From: Gari tellinella
Taxonomy: Eukaryota; Mollusca; Bivalvia; Cardiida; Psammobiidae
Assembly (NCBI GenBank): GCA_922989275.2
Contig: OV277858.1
Location: 9,610,001 to 9,674,000 of the forward strand
DNA: 64,000 bases
Reading direction: 5' to 3'
The notes below the pieces were generated by a model. It did not search any database. It saw only the letters and a list, made by a program, of their open reading frames with translations, and was not told the origin of the DNA. This document shows positions 22,493-32,857 of the stretch, piece by piece. Position 1 is the stretch's first letter, and each line of letters starts with the position of its first letter. Both the position numbers and the translations under genes were made by a program.

Positions 22493-24369
22493 CTGAAACA
22501 TATTCACAGTCATTTCAATATTTCGTAATAGCTACAAATATTAATCTTCCTCATATTTAATTTTACCATTTTTTTAAATAAATGATAGCAAAGTATGACT
22601 CACGCGGTATGTAATGACATTTAAAAATTTAAGATTAAATGTGTTTAATTTAAGAAAAATCAAATGATGAAAACACCGACGCACCTCTTACATTTATGAT
22701 ATCAGCCTAATTCATATAGTGGATATCGGTTGTCCTCATCAGGATATCTAGTACCTTCATAGCGACAATTTCTTTAATATATCAACTTTTATTTACAATG
22801 TAACGGATATTAATATTAAGAACTGTACTTGCGCTTTTTCGTTCTGACTGAGAGGGTGGTTATGTGTAACAGGTGTTGAGGTGTAAACTTGATCTGAACT
22901 AATCAGAGTATTAAAGCTATCTGTATTTGTGAATTAATTTGTATCACAATAAAAACTTTTTTGAAGAAAGCGTGGTTTGAATAGAACATATGTCAAACGT
23001 TCCGTTAATACTATTAATCTACTGCATTGGCCTTTTTATCACATTCGCTGTAAGAATAATTTCGACTACACACACTTCATAACTAGTACCACTCAACGTT
23101 ACACTGTGTTAAGAATTAAACGGAATAAACGTCAATAGCCCGATTTGAGTGTCTACCCGCAATGGTAGTATATTTTTGTTATGCTAGTGTTCACACTGTT
23201 AACAACTTAACGGGTCATTTCACCAAGTACGACCTAAAAAAGTCGCACGCCACCACGCGCGACCTTGATCGCAGCTCGATTCCCCCGTATTCGCAATTAC
23301 ATGACCTACCCTATTAGTATCTGTGTACGCTCTATGTTAAATGTAAGCTTGTTTGACCTTCGATGTGTACGCTCTACTCTCGTCATATACGCTCTACAAA
23401 CGACTATCCACTCATTCTGAGGCGAACTTGATACGACCAAGACTCGTTCCGTTTGACCAATCTGCAACATATCCTAAACTCCTTTGCGATCTATCCTCGA
23501 AAGCGCGCGACCTCGGCCGACCACGACTTAGGCCGGGCCGACCTAGATACGTATGAGTTGCAATGTATCCTTTATCATTACGATTTAGATGCGATCTCGA
23601 ACGTTCTAGCTTGGACCAAACGACCAATTTTTGATTTTTTCTCGACCGAGTCGCACCCAAGCTACGCGAAAATTTGTTTTGGTCGCACGGATTTTCGCGC
23701 TACCTTCTGCGATAGTAATAAAAGGCCCGGCGATTGGTGGCCGACCTTCAGTTTTTGACCCCTCTCCAGAGGGAAAACATGGACAAAACCGCTTTGCATT
23801 TTTTATTAGTTCGGATTTGGAATATCGCTGTTTGTATAGAGTCCGATCATATTGTCGGTCCCAAATATTAACTGAAGTTGTGATTGTACATGCATTTCAT
23901 TTTTTATCCAAACCGAAACAAATCACCATATTCAAAAGAGCACCCCACCAGCAAGAAAATCCCAGAAAACTTGAACTAATACCAAAATAGTATTCCTTTT
24001 CTCAATAGCCTGGTTTTAGATTTTGGAACAGGGTGTATATTGTATGTACACTGTTCGTCTTTATAGGTGAATATAGGAGATAAGAGTGATGTTGGGCGCC
24101 CCTAGACCCAGGTTTAACCCCCAGTGGTTGTTAATGGTTAATTTATAATTAATTATTGATTGCTACTGACCGTACCAAGACGGGATCCTGTATTCACTTT
24201 GCTTTATGTTTGTCTCGTGTGTTGTTTTCTATTTAGTGTGTAGATGAAGGAATGGTTTTGCGTGTGTGTGTTTGTTACGGTATGACTGTGTGTGTGTTCT
24301 GCTTGAGAGGTGGGTGTATTGTTTATGCTGCGTTTCCTGCTTGAGTTTTTTGTATTTATTTGAAGACAA
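22493..24369. other. Non-coding stretch with a GACC-rich, CpG-containing part
   Basis: From 22493 to 23219 nothing specific is seen. From about 23220 to 23760 the sequence is richer in CpG than its surroundings and repeats a [CT]GACC[AT] motif on the plus strand roughly a dozen times, which opens long chance ORFs on both strands. No protein signal is seen. 23760-24369 is plain. Confidence 0.45.
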
Positions 24370-24560
24370 GTAACCAATTAAAGTAGGTTGAACGTGAAGC
24401 AGAATTTTCCTTAAGGTGTATGCGATCGTTACTGTGTGAGGGAACCAGAGTACCCGGAGTACATGTCCGATTGGGGGATCACTAATACTGCCGGTATCGT
24501 GCTCGGACCACATGAGTGAGATGCATGTGCGCTACACCACTTCGCTACCAATGCACTAGT
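24370..24560 (-). mobile_element. SINE-like unit (tRNA-related head, conserved centre)
   Basis: On the minus strand TGGTAGCGAAGTGGTGTAGC resembles an A-box region and GGTCCGAGCACGATACC a degenerate B-box. About 50 bases later comes CCGGGTACTCTGGTTCCCTC-ACA, similar to the central domain of V/Deu-type SINEs in molluscs. The tail region contains one arm of an H2-type hairpin (24386-24425). The boundaries are not exact. Confidence 0.45.
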
Positions 24561-24790
24561 TTTCTTCTGATATTGAGTGCTGGTTTTTTTGTTGGTATTT
24601 TGTTGATTTTTACTTTATTTTATTTTGTTTTGATTTTTGGATCTTTTACCCTTTTACTGCCAATATAACGAAAAAAATACCAATGTTACACTGTCGCTGC
24701 CTTATTATAATATCGGCTTAAAATGTTCGTCCTCTTTTACTTTAAAATTCAGTATTTTGCGTGTTTGACTTATGAAACATTGATATAAAT

Positions 24791-24856
24791 GCAAAACAGT
24801 TTGGATTCTATTTAAACACAACATTACGCGGCGTCTGATCAGAATCCAAAATGGTT
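24791..24856. repeat. H1 hairpin (diverged)
   Basis: AACAGTTTGGATTCT on the left faces AGAATCCAAA on the right. The interior ACGCGGCGTCTGATC is the standard H1 right arm, while the left inner arm has decayed. Confidence 0.65.
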
Positions 24857-26593
24857 GCGAATGTCGAATTTGGCGGCATTGACAGTGACTGGGGTAATTT
24901 GTGTCTTTGTGTGTATGATTCCAATAAACAAGTGTACAGTAAACAAGATTTATTTAACATTTAATATATTTATGCAAAAAAGGAATACATTATTTACAAT
25001 ATTTGCAAAGGGGAACATGCATTTAAATTATAAACAATCATTCAGAATACACATAAATACTTTATTAGTTGAATCTTAACCCTCATCCGGACCTTTGGGG
25101 TCCATTGGACCCAAACGGCTTTATTTTTGCTTATAACGCGTTTGAGGTCTTTAGACAGTGTTCCTTTGGCTATTTTTTACACTTTGACTGAAATACCTAC
25201 TTAATAGCACTAAATGGCATTTATCGAATACTAGATAACGTTCCTCAATTACACATATAAATATATATTTCACGATCTTGTGATTGAGTTATTTCCTCTG
25301 GATATTATAACTCCAGAGGGCCAACCGCGAGTCCAAAGGATTCACACTGTATGGAACGAAAATAATTCTATCTGACCTCAAATTATGCAAATGATTTCAA
25401 GATTAAAATAAGTGTACTGTATTAGTTTTGGTTCTGGTCCTTTCTGGAAGTTTCCATATCAGTCATGGCCCAATAACGTGGGCCAATGAGATCTGGTCGG
25501 TTGATATTTAAGGCGTCTATTTCAATGCTTTAATTGCCATTTGTCAGTATATCAGATTCAACTTTATAGCTACAGGGGAAAAGAGGCATACAGCAGACAC
25601 ATATGCTTCAATTAGGATGTTTTGGAACCGCTTGTTCAGCAGTGGCTAACCTAATGTTTGAAACAATTTCTTGTTTTTTCATTCATTACTCACAATTAAT
25701 TTAACAGATGATGATCGAACGGAAACCTAAACTCATAGTTTATTACAGTGATACAAAAATCTGGTGTTGACGATTGGCCCAAACGGACCGTGGTTACACC
25801 TGTAACTGCGTCTAGGACACTATCATGCAGCTTCTCAGACATGTGATGATGTTAAGCAGACATAGTTATGAGAGCGTACTCAAGACATGGTGTTAAGCAA
25901 TAATTTATATTCAAAACTTTAATATCTTTACCATTTGAAGTTATGTGTGTGTTACTTTCATTACATATGTTTACCATACTTAGTTTTATCACATATATTT
26001 GACATACCACTGTCTCAGTGTCAGTGCCATGAATCCTACACGGAGCTAAGACATGCACGGAGATAACAGGTCAAATAAATTGGACAACTATTGCGATAAA
26101 ATTATTGGAAGCAGAAACAAAGCTTTACAAATTGATGATATTGATCAGCTGGGAAGCTGTTTTGGTTATTTATGTTCCACTAATAAAGTTTTAAACCAGT
26201 CATGGTTAAAGGCCGTTAACTGTGCAAAGTTGCAAACCGACTAGATTACCCCTATATTTGTGCAGTTTGGTATGGACGTCAGAAACGACATGGCCAAATT
26301 TTATGCACATTTTCGTTATAAATTCACGTATTTTGTCGTTATTTGGCGGAATGTGATCAAATAAAAAGTAACTATTGATAAATTAATCATTTCTCGAGGG
26401 CAACACAAGAGAATATCGGTGATCTGGTCGATTTTAGCAGCAGTTACAGTTGAGAATTTAGACCACCTGTTCGATTGCCGTTGTTTACCTTGTATCTATA
26501 ATAAGGTAATAGATCTAAAAAAAGAAATTTTGATAAATAGATCTAGATCTATGTGTCAAGTACCTGTGCGTTGGTCCTGCCGTTGCATCTACC
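24857..26593. other. Stretch without recognisable feature
   Basis: Short ORFs at 24855-25079 and 26053-26244 have no family signal. A TTTGGGGTCCATTGGACCCA dyad lies near 25095. Nothing else could be supported. Confidence 0.4.
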
Positions 26594-26668
26594 CCGGACG
26601 TACCGATTTAAATAAGTATCCTGTTCCCGACCGGACGTACCGCTTTAAATAATTATCCTGTTCCCGAC
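26594..26668 (+). repeat. Two-copy tandem repeat, 38 bp
   Basis: CCGGACGTACCGATTTAAAT and the following AGTATCCTGTTCCCGA recur one unit later with two changes. Confidence 0.8.
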
Positions 26669-26786
26669 CACGTCACCGAGACCACTTGTATGCAATGACT
26701 GCCGATCTGAACAGTGACTCCGACTCCGTCCTATAAACAAGGAGTGGCAGATTTCATACGTGAACATCACGGAGCTTAAAAAGACT

Positions 26787-26961
26787 TAAGGCCGGTATAA
26801 CGTGAAATATGGACCCTGTTGAAAAAAAAACCCGGTGGGCCTTTTTTCAAAGTTGAGAATCGACCCGGGTCTTTTTTCAACGTTGAAAATAGAACAATCT
26901 CAACGTTGAAAAGACCAACCGGGTCTTTTTTCAACAGGGTCCATATTTTACGTTAGGTCGG
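26787..26961. repeat. Hairpin cap A
   Basis: TAACGTGAAATATGGACCCT with GTTGAAAAAA faces TTTTTTCAACAGGGTCCATA-TTTTACGTTA. The interior repeats CGGGTCTTTTTTCAACGTTG in both orientations. Confidence 0.85.
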
Positions 26962-27409
26962 CATTCCATAGTTCCGTGATGCGTGATCCGTGTCCGCGTC
27001 CGTGTCCGCGAGTTTTTGCTCACCAAAGAAATCATTGGGTCTATTCCATACGTCCGTTCCGTGTCCGTGTCCGCGTCCGTGTCCGTGACGTTTCGCTCGG
27101 CGAGCGAAATTTCACGCAAACGGACAGATCGCGGATGCAAATGACTGTAGAAATATACTTTTTTCGAAGTTAAGTTAGCTTGTTTCGAAAACAATTTTAG
27201 AAAAATATAATTACAATTGTTAGCGAAAATAAAGCAATATATAATATCACTCACCACGACCATAAAAACTCATCCGTGTTGAAGAAGATATGGAATTATA
27301 TGGCAAAATCAATGCAGAAATCCTAGATAGTGTCAGGTATTCCTTTTTAATTATACTATTTTTCAACTTATTTAACCCCTTGACTTACACTGAGTACAAT
27401 GTTTTTTGG

Positions 27410-27471
27410 CAAACAGTTGGGATACTGATCAGACGCCACTGGACGCGGCGTCTGATCGGTATCCAAACTGT
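27410..27471. repeat. H1 hairpin in unit 1
   Basis: CAAACAGTTGGGATACTGAT and CAGACGCC face GGCGTCTGATCGGTATCCAA-ACTGT. Confidence 0.85.
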
Positions 27472-27670
27472 CATTCAATTTTCCTCAGTCAAAATGTGAC
27501 TACTTATAGCATCTTATACCTTTCCTTAAGCTCTCGCCTCTCCTTCATATATTCAATTAGCCTTATTTTAGAAGTCGTAAGGGAACGATTTTAATGCAGT
27601 TAAATCTTTCTTTTACGACAACTAAATTATTTCAATTATTTTGTATTCAAGGCAGGTGACTACTAGTACT

Positions 27671-27730
27671 TAAAGAAAGGTAAAAGTAATACAGAAATCT
27701 CTTTATGAGCTTTCTGTTTATTATCTTATT
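27671..27730. repeat. H2 hairpin in unit 1
   Basis: TAAAAGTAATACAGAAATCT faces GAGCTTTCTGTTTATTATCT with several mismatches. Its mirror copy lies at 28057-28125 in unit 2. Confidence 0.65.
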
Positions 27731-28056
27731 GCTTTGTATCAACCTCTTTAGACAATGACATTTTCAAAAACACCGAGTTGTTCGTTTCACGGCAGTATGG
27801 AATAGTACCTCACGGATATGAAATGACCGGACACGGGCACGTACACGGACGCGGACAACGGACCACGGAACTATGGAATGCCGGCCTTATACCGACATTC
27901 CATAGCTCCGTGGTCCGTGTCTGTGTCCGTATACCGTGTCCGGCCATTTTATATCCGTGAGGTGCTAGTTCATACTGTCGTGAATACCATACGTGAAATC
28001 GAACAAATCTTTTCTCTTTTTTTGTTGAAAATTTTATTGTCTAAAGAGGTTGAAAT

Positions 28057-28125
28057 AAAGCAATAAGAAAGTAAACAGAAAGCTCATAAAGATATTTCTG
28101 TATCACTTTATTACTTTCGCCTTTC
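28057..28125. repeat. H2 hairpin in unit 2
   Basis: AGAAAGTAAACAGAAAGCTC faces ATATTTCTGTATCACTTTAT. It is the mirror of the hairpin at 27671-27730. Confidence 0.65.
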
Positions 28126-28292
28126 TTTAAGTACTAGTAGTCACCTGCTTTGAATACAAAATAAATTGAAATAATTTAGTGGTCGTAAAAGTAAGATTTA
28201 GCTGCATTCAAATCGTTCCATTATGACTTCTTAAATTTTACTATCACCTTGCTATAAGTAGTCACATTTTGACTGAGGAAAATATTGAATGG

Positions 28293-28349
28293 CAATTTGG
28301 ATCCCGATCAGACGCCGCGTCGCGGATGATCAGGATCCCAACTGTTTGC
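28293..28349. repeat. H1 hairpin in unit 2
   Basis: CAATTTGGATCCCGATCAGA faces GATGATCAGGATCCCAACTG. One inner arm is shortened compared with unit 1. Confidence 0.75.
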
Positions 28350-28794
28350 AAACAACCACTGTAGTTGGTGTAAGTCAAGGGGTTACATCAATTAAAAATT
28401 GGATATAATGGAAAACCTGACACTATCTATGATTTCTGCATTGATTTTGCCATATAATTCCATATATTCTTCAACACGAATGAGAAGTTGTGGTCGTGGT
28501 GTGTGACATTATATACACCTGTAAAAAAGTTAAGCATCCCCTGACACTTTCTAACATAAAAATCTTTAATTTAATTTTTTTAACGACTATATTTGACTGT
28601 TGCCAGGAATTTTATTCCGCAGTTTGTATTTAAGCTTCGGTACACATTAGCAATGATTTTACACGTAGATATCGGCGTCGATACTGAGCCTCCCATGGTT
28701 TTCGAGAAAAGCAGTTTGACTGCACCACATTTCTAGGTGTCTGTATTAAGTTTTCCGCCTAAAACTCTGCGGAATTGGTAACGGGAAGCTGAAC

Positions 28795-30936
28795 TAGCAT
28801 GTATGTTCCAAAAGAATTCAAAAAGTCGCATGTAAGACCTCTTTTGAAAAAACCTGATCTCGATACAAATGATCTTAAGAACTACAGGCCTGTATCAAAT
28901 TTGCCATTTCTCTCAAAAGTATTAGAAAAGGTAGTAGACAAACGCATTGAGTCCCATTTGACCACAAACAATCTGCATGAACAACATCAGTCAGCATATC
29001 GTAAGCATCACTCTACAGAAACTGCTCTTCTAAAAGTTCAAAATGACATCTTGCAATATCTTGATAAGAATGAAATCACAATTCTGGTGATGCTTGACCT
29101 ATCTGCCGCATTCGACACAATTGATCATGAAACATTACTCAATCGCCTTGAAAAAGACTTCAAAATTATTGGAAACCCACTAAAGTGGATGACCTCATAC
29201 CTGACCGACCGTTACCAAACAGTCGCGGTAGATGGCGAATTATCTGCCCCAGTTCAAATGAAATATAGTGTGCCACAGGGGTCAGTCCTTGGGCCGAAGA
29301 ACTACATCTTGTACACAAAACCTGTCGGCTCAATTTGCAGAAATCATCAGCTGGATCATCACTTCTATGCAGATGATTCACAGTTATACTTGTCATTTAA
29401 GCCTAAAGACACATCTTGTCAACAAGAAGCCCTTTCAAAAGTCGAAGGGTGTCTAAAAGACATAGTATCATGGATGCACCAGAACATGTTGAAGCTGAAC
29501 ACTGACAAAACTGAGGTCATACTGTTTCATTCAAAAAAGTTTAACGTTCCTGGAGATTTTCACGTACAAGTGGGAAACTCAAAAATCAAACCATCAGTAT
29601 GTGTGAAGAATCTTGGTGCTAGATTAGATTCCCAAATGGATATGACACAGCACATTAACGCTGTGTGCAGGTCTGGCTACTCACAGCTGCGGCAGATAGG
29701 TCATATTAGACAGTACCTTTCTCCAGAAGCTACAAAGACCTTGATCAATTCTCTGGTCACTTCAAAAATTGACTACTGCAACTCACTGCTGTATGGGATT
29801 CCCCAAAACTCATTATGCAAACTACAACGTTTGCAAAACACAGCAGCCCGCATCATTACCAGGACCCCTAGGTACAATCACATCACTCCAGTCTTGAAGG
29901 ATCTTCACTGGCTTCCAGTTCAACACAGAATTGAATTCAAAATTCTGACACTCACATACAAAGCCATGTGCAATGATTCTCCAAGGTACATTGTCAATAT
30001 GCTTGACGTGTATAAACCTCGAAGAGAGCTGCGGTCTGCAACTAAATCAGTATCGCTGGTTGTACCGAGGAGTCGTTTGGTGAGGTTTGGAGATAGAAGT
30101 TTCATGCACGCAGCCCCAAAGCTCTGGAACAGTCTACCATCAGACATTAGAGATGCAAGCTCAGTTGCAGTTTTCAAAAAGCATCTGAAAACACATTACT
30201 TTAATATTTGTTATTAGAACACTGCTACCTATGCGATATGTTCTTGCTGTAGATGTTGTGGGTCCAAATGGGAGTTTCTGGAGTATTATCTGGTTTTCGG
30301 TCTCTTATAGAAATTTTAGTTATTGTCGCATGCTATTTTTCCTAGTTATGTTACATTGGGCGGCCTGCATTGGGCGTTCTGCTATTATTTCTATCAGTCG
30401 GCATAAAGAAGCCATTTGCTTCGTTGCTCTTGATTGTTGAGGTAGTGCAATCGCCGTTTTGGGGGCTGTCTTCTGTATGTTTAGTGGCCTTCATTGGGCG
30501 CTCTACTGTTATTTCTATCAGTCCGCATAAAGAAGCCATTTGCTTCGTTGCTCTTGATTGATGGGGTAACGTGATCGCCATTTTTGGGGGCTGTCTTTTG
30601 TACGTTTATTATGTTTATTTTATATCTAATTGTAGTTATTTGTCTTTTCCTGGCGGCCTGCATTTGGGCGCTCTACTATTGTTTCTATCGGTCGACAATC
30701 AGAAGCCGGTTGCTTCATTGCTGATTGATGGGAGTAATGTGATCGCCATTTTGGGGGCTGTCTTTTTATATGTTTATTCATGTTTATTTTAGATCATATT
30801 GTAGTTATTTTGTCTTTTCTTGTTTGTAGGTACATTTGTGTAACTTCATGTGAAGCGCTTTTGAACGCACAACCCCTGTGTGAAAAGAGCGCTATATATA
30901 AATCTGGTATAATAATAATAATAAAATAATAATCTG
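28795..30936 (+). mobile_element. LINE-C copy 2, RT-containing, (ATA)n tail
   Basis: Starts near 28795 within the RT N-terminus, so it is 5'-truncated and lacks the endonuclease. It contains 472 open RT codons, then a 3' UTR with three tandem copies of a GGCCTGCATTGGGCG unit (30361, 30487, 30654), and ends GCGCTATATATAAATCTGGT followed by ATAATAATAATAA. It shares over 95 per cent of the RT end with copy 1 as judged by eye. Confidence 0.88.
28799..30217 (+). CDS. LINE-C reverse transcriptase, open but 5'-truncated
   Basis: The 472 uninterrupted codons cover nearly the whole RT. In order: KKPDLDTNDLKNYRPVSNLP (finger), QSAYRKHHSTETALL, VMLDLSAAFDTIDHETLL (palm, first catalytic D), VPQGSVLGP, FYADDSQLYL (catalytic YADD at 29366-29377, residues 190-193), LNTDKTEVILF, then the C-terminal domain shared with copy 1. 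This places it in the Jockey/CR1 group. No frameshift or stop is present in the RT, which suggests recent insertion, but the endonuclease is missing, so this copy is not autonomous. The ATG at 28799 is an internal methionine. Confidence 0.9.
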   Translation: MYVPKEFKKSHVRPLLKKPDLDTNDLKNYRPVSNLPFLSKVLEKVVDKRIESHLTTNNLHEQHQSAYRKHHSTETALLKVQNDILQYLDKNEITILVMLDLSAAFDTIDHETLLNRLEKDFKIIGNPLKWMTSYLTDRYQTVAVDGELSAPVQMKYSVPQGSVLGPKNYILYTKPVGSICRNHQLDHHFYADDSQLYLSFKPKDTSCQQEALSKVEGCLKDIVSWMHQNMLKLNTDKTEVILFHSKKFNVPGDFHVQVGNSKIKPSVCVKNLGARLDSQMDMTQHINAVCRSGYSQLRQIGHIRQYLSPEATKTLINSLVTSKIDYCNSLLYGIPQNSLCKLQRLQNTAARIITRTPRYNHITPVLKDLHWLPVQHRIEFKILTLTYKAMCNDSPRYIVNMLDVYKPRRELRSATKSVSLVVPRSRLVRFGDRSFMHAAPKLWNSLPSDIRDASSVAVFKKHLKTHYFNICY

Positions 30937-31002
30937 AAGAGTGATAAAGCGTCCTTAGTTGACACCTGAGAACCAAATATACAGTTTGCGGTGGTGCTTA
31001 GC

Positions 31003-31437
31003 GAGATTGATTGATTGAGTTGGGTTTTACGGCACCGCGACACATAAAATGGTCATATGGCGCCGAGAAACGGACATACACAAAAACGACCACATGCAAA
31101 AACAATCTCGATCACTTCGAGTGTATAAAAGCACGGAAAGAAAGAAGGGTAAAAAATACTAAGACATATAAAGACAGACACACGACAATACAAAGACGAG
31201 CGTTTTATAAATTATGTCTGTTGCGGATGAAAAATGAGGGATGGTGAGATGAGATGATGATGATTTCAGTAAGATGATTTTGGCTAATCTCACTCATTGC
31301 AAAGCAGTGCATGGGATCAAAACCACCAACCTGCCTTCCTTTTAGTTCTTGGCAGAGGGGATAATCTCCGTCAAATAAACAGAAACATCCCCTATGACAA
31401 TTAAGCCCCAGAACCACAGCAAGGTAGGAAGGTCTCT
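31003..31437 (+). mobile_element. SINE-like insertion with 14-bp target duplication
   Basis: GGTGCTTAGCGAGA occurs at 30989-31002 and again at 31438-31451 and brackets a 435-bp non-coding insertion. The start TTGATTGATTGAGTTGGGTT and TTTACGGCACCGCGACACAT resemble heads of bivalve dispersed repeats (GGTTTTACGGC...CATATGGCGCC). It interrupts the transposase reading of the host Tc1-like element. The family name is not certain. Confidence 0.65.
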
Positions 31438-31440
31438 TGG

Positions 31441-32058
31441 GTGCTTAGCGAGAAGGGGTTGGAATCGAGAAGGGGTTGGAATCTGAGGACATGGCGCCGA
31501 ATCCACTGGTCTGACGAGAGCAGATTCTTGTTGCATGTTACGGACAGTCGAATGAGAGTCTGGCGACACAGAAACACTATATATACGCCAAGGAATATCA
31601 TACCAACCGTTCCGTACGGTGGAGGCTCAGTAAAGGTATGGGGTTGCATATCCCATGATGTCAAGTTGGACTTGGTGACAATACAGGGTAGACTTACAGG
31701 CCGACATTACATCGACGAGGTCCTTGAGCCAGTCGTTGTGCCTCATTTCGACAACCATGCACTTGCATCCAGGCCTGTCTTCATGGATGACAACGCTAGA
31801 CCCCATCGTTCCAGAGCAGTAACGGTATTTCATCGACAAAACGCCATTGTTACACTACCTTGGCCAGCTAAAAGTCCAGATCTTAAGCCTCTGGGGCACC
31901 TAGAATTCGACAACTGGAAGGATCTGAATAAATTGGAAGCAGCTCTTCACCGAGAGTGGCGTCAAATTACTATCCAGCAAATTCGACGTCTGACTAGTGG
32001 GATGAGGCGTAGGGTGGAGGCAGTCATCCGTGTGCGAGGAGGGCTCACGCGATATTGA
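31441..32058 (+). pseudogene. Tc1-like transposase, catalytic half, glutamate lost
   Basis: The 205 open codons carry the DDE domain: WSDESRF (D25), GGGSVKVWGCIS, then MDDNARPH (D117) and WPAKSPDLKPLGHLEF. The spacing D25-D117 is 92 and D117 to residue 152 is 35, exactly Tc1 spacing, but residue 152, normally E (PIEH), is G here. The catalytic triad is therefore broken. The paired-like HTH region is missing upstream, where the SINE-like and LINE-C insertions lie. A 17-bp duplication (GAGAAGGGGTTGGAATC) sits at the start. In an intact element this protein cuts at the TIRs and inserts at TA. Confidence 0.88.
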
Positions 32059-32633
32059 AAAATTAAGGCACTGCATTGAAGAAAACAATTCAAATAAGAA
32101 ACAATTACGCAAAACGTCCGTACGAAATCTGTAGCTCCATACTTAAGACATCATGCAATTACATTTTACGTTGCATGCATTTTTCACATTACGATATAGG
32201 ATGTTCTTGCAAATTCATACTTCGTATATTAGAATCTGTATTGACTTTGCAAGACACGACGTCTTTTGCTTATCTTTAAATGGACTACGCCATGGTAAAG
32301 ATACATACTTTAACAATTCTTACAAATCCCGGGGGTGCTTAACCTTTTTCCAGGTGTATATATTGCTTTATTTTCCCTAACAATTTCAATGATATTTTTC
32401 TAAAATTGTTTTTAAAACAAGCTAACTTAACTTCGAAGAAGGCATATTTCTGCAGTCAGTTGCATCCGCGATCTGTCCGTTTGCGTGAAAGTTCGCTCGC
32501 CGAGCGAAACGTCACGGACACGGACGCGGACATATCGAATAGACCCAATGATTTCTTTGATGAGCAAACATTCGCGGAGATTGACGCGGACACGGACGAG
32601 GACACGGATAACGCATCACGGAACTATGGAATG

Positions 32634-32857
32634 CCGGTGTAACGAAGTATTTTGACCCCCATCGAAAAGTGACCCCCGGTCAAAATTCGACGTCGTAGAA
32701 TGACCTCCCATGACCGGGGGTCAAATTTCGACGTCGAATTCTGACCGGGGGGTCTTTGTACGACATCGAAAAATGACCGGGGTCATTCTACGTCGTCGAA
32801 TTATGACCGGGGGTCACTTTTCGATGGGGGTCATAATACTTCGTTACACCGGCCTTA
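32634..32857. repeat. Hairpin cap B
   Basis: CCGGTGTAACGAAGTATTTT and GACCCCCATCGAAAAGTGAC face their complements at the other end almost perfectly. The interior repeats TTCGACGTCG and GACCGGGGGTC. The tip CGGTGTAACG resembles that of cap A (CGGTATAACG). Confidence 0.88.

Larger units (their letters stand above)
26961..27881 (+). mobile_element. TIR unit 1 (about 920 bp, non-autonomous)
   Basis: The ends are GCATTCCATAGTTCCGTG and CACGGAACTATGGAATGC, inverted. Subterminal stretches repeat CCGTGTCCGCGTCCGTGTCC-type hexamers. There is no transposase. It carries an H1 hairpin (27410-27471) and an H2 hairpin (27671-27730). Confidence 0.75.
28516..32356 (+). mobile_element. Tc1-like DNA transposon with nested LINE-C and SINE-like insertions
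   Basis: The inverted ends CACCTGTAAAAAAGTTAAGC-ATCCCC (28516-28541) and the complement of 32331-32356 agree at 23 of 26 bases. A TA dinucleotide flanks both ends (28514-28515, 32357-32358), the Tc1/mariner target duplication. Removing LINE-C (28795-30936) and the insertion at 31003-31437 leaves about 1.26 kb, a usual size for Tc1 elements. The transposase N-terminus has been lost. Confidence 0.88.
27896..32633 (-). mobile_element. TIR unit 2, inverted copy of unit 1, interrupted by a Tc1-like element
   Basis: 27896-28515 and 32357-32633 together match the reverse complement of unit 1 with scattered substitutions. The two parts join at TTATA|TA. The unit includes an H1 hairpin (28293-28349) and an H2 hairpin (28057-28125) in mirrored order. 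Confidence 0.75.
26787..32857. mobile_element. Composite palindromic element: two head-to-head TIR units with hairpin caps
   Basis: The outer tips are TAAGGCCGGTATAACG (26787) and CGTTACACCGGCCTTA (32842-32857), inverted. Inside lie hairpin A, unit 1 (26961-27881), a 14-base centre, unit 2 (27896-32633, inverted relative to unit 1) and hairpin B. Without the Tc1-like insertion the whole would be about 2.2 kb and fold into one long cruciform. No transposase belonging to the units was seen. Confidence 0.75.

Noticed and set aside
24229..24513. Minus-strand ORF in the SINE-like unit
   Set aside because: Low-complexity H/T-rich text over a tRNA-like repeat; no coding signal.
24855..25079. Small secreted protein (hydrophobic start MRMSNLAALTVTGVICVFVC)
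   Set aside because: It starts inside an H1 hairpin, has no homologue I know and no cysteine pattern; a chance ORF is more likely.
26931..27263. ORF with repeated TDTDADTDTERT text
   Set aside because: It is a translation of the CCGTGTCCG hexamer stretch in the TIR of unit 1.
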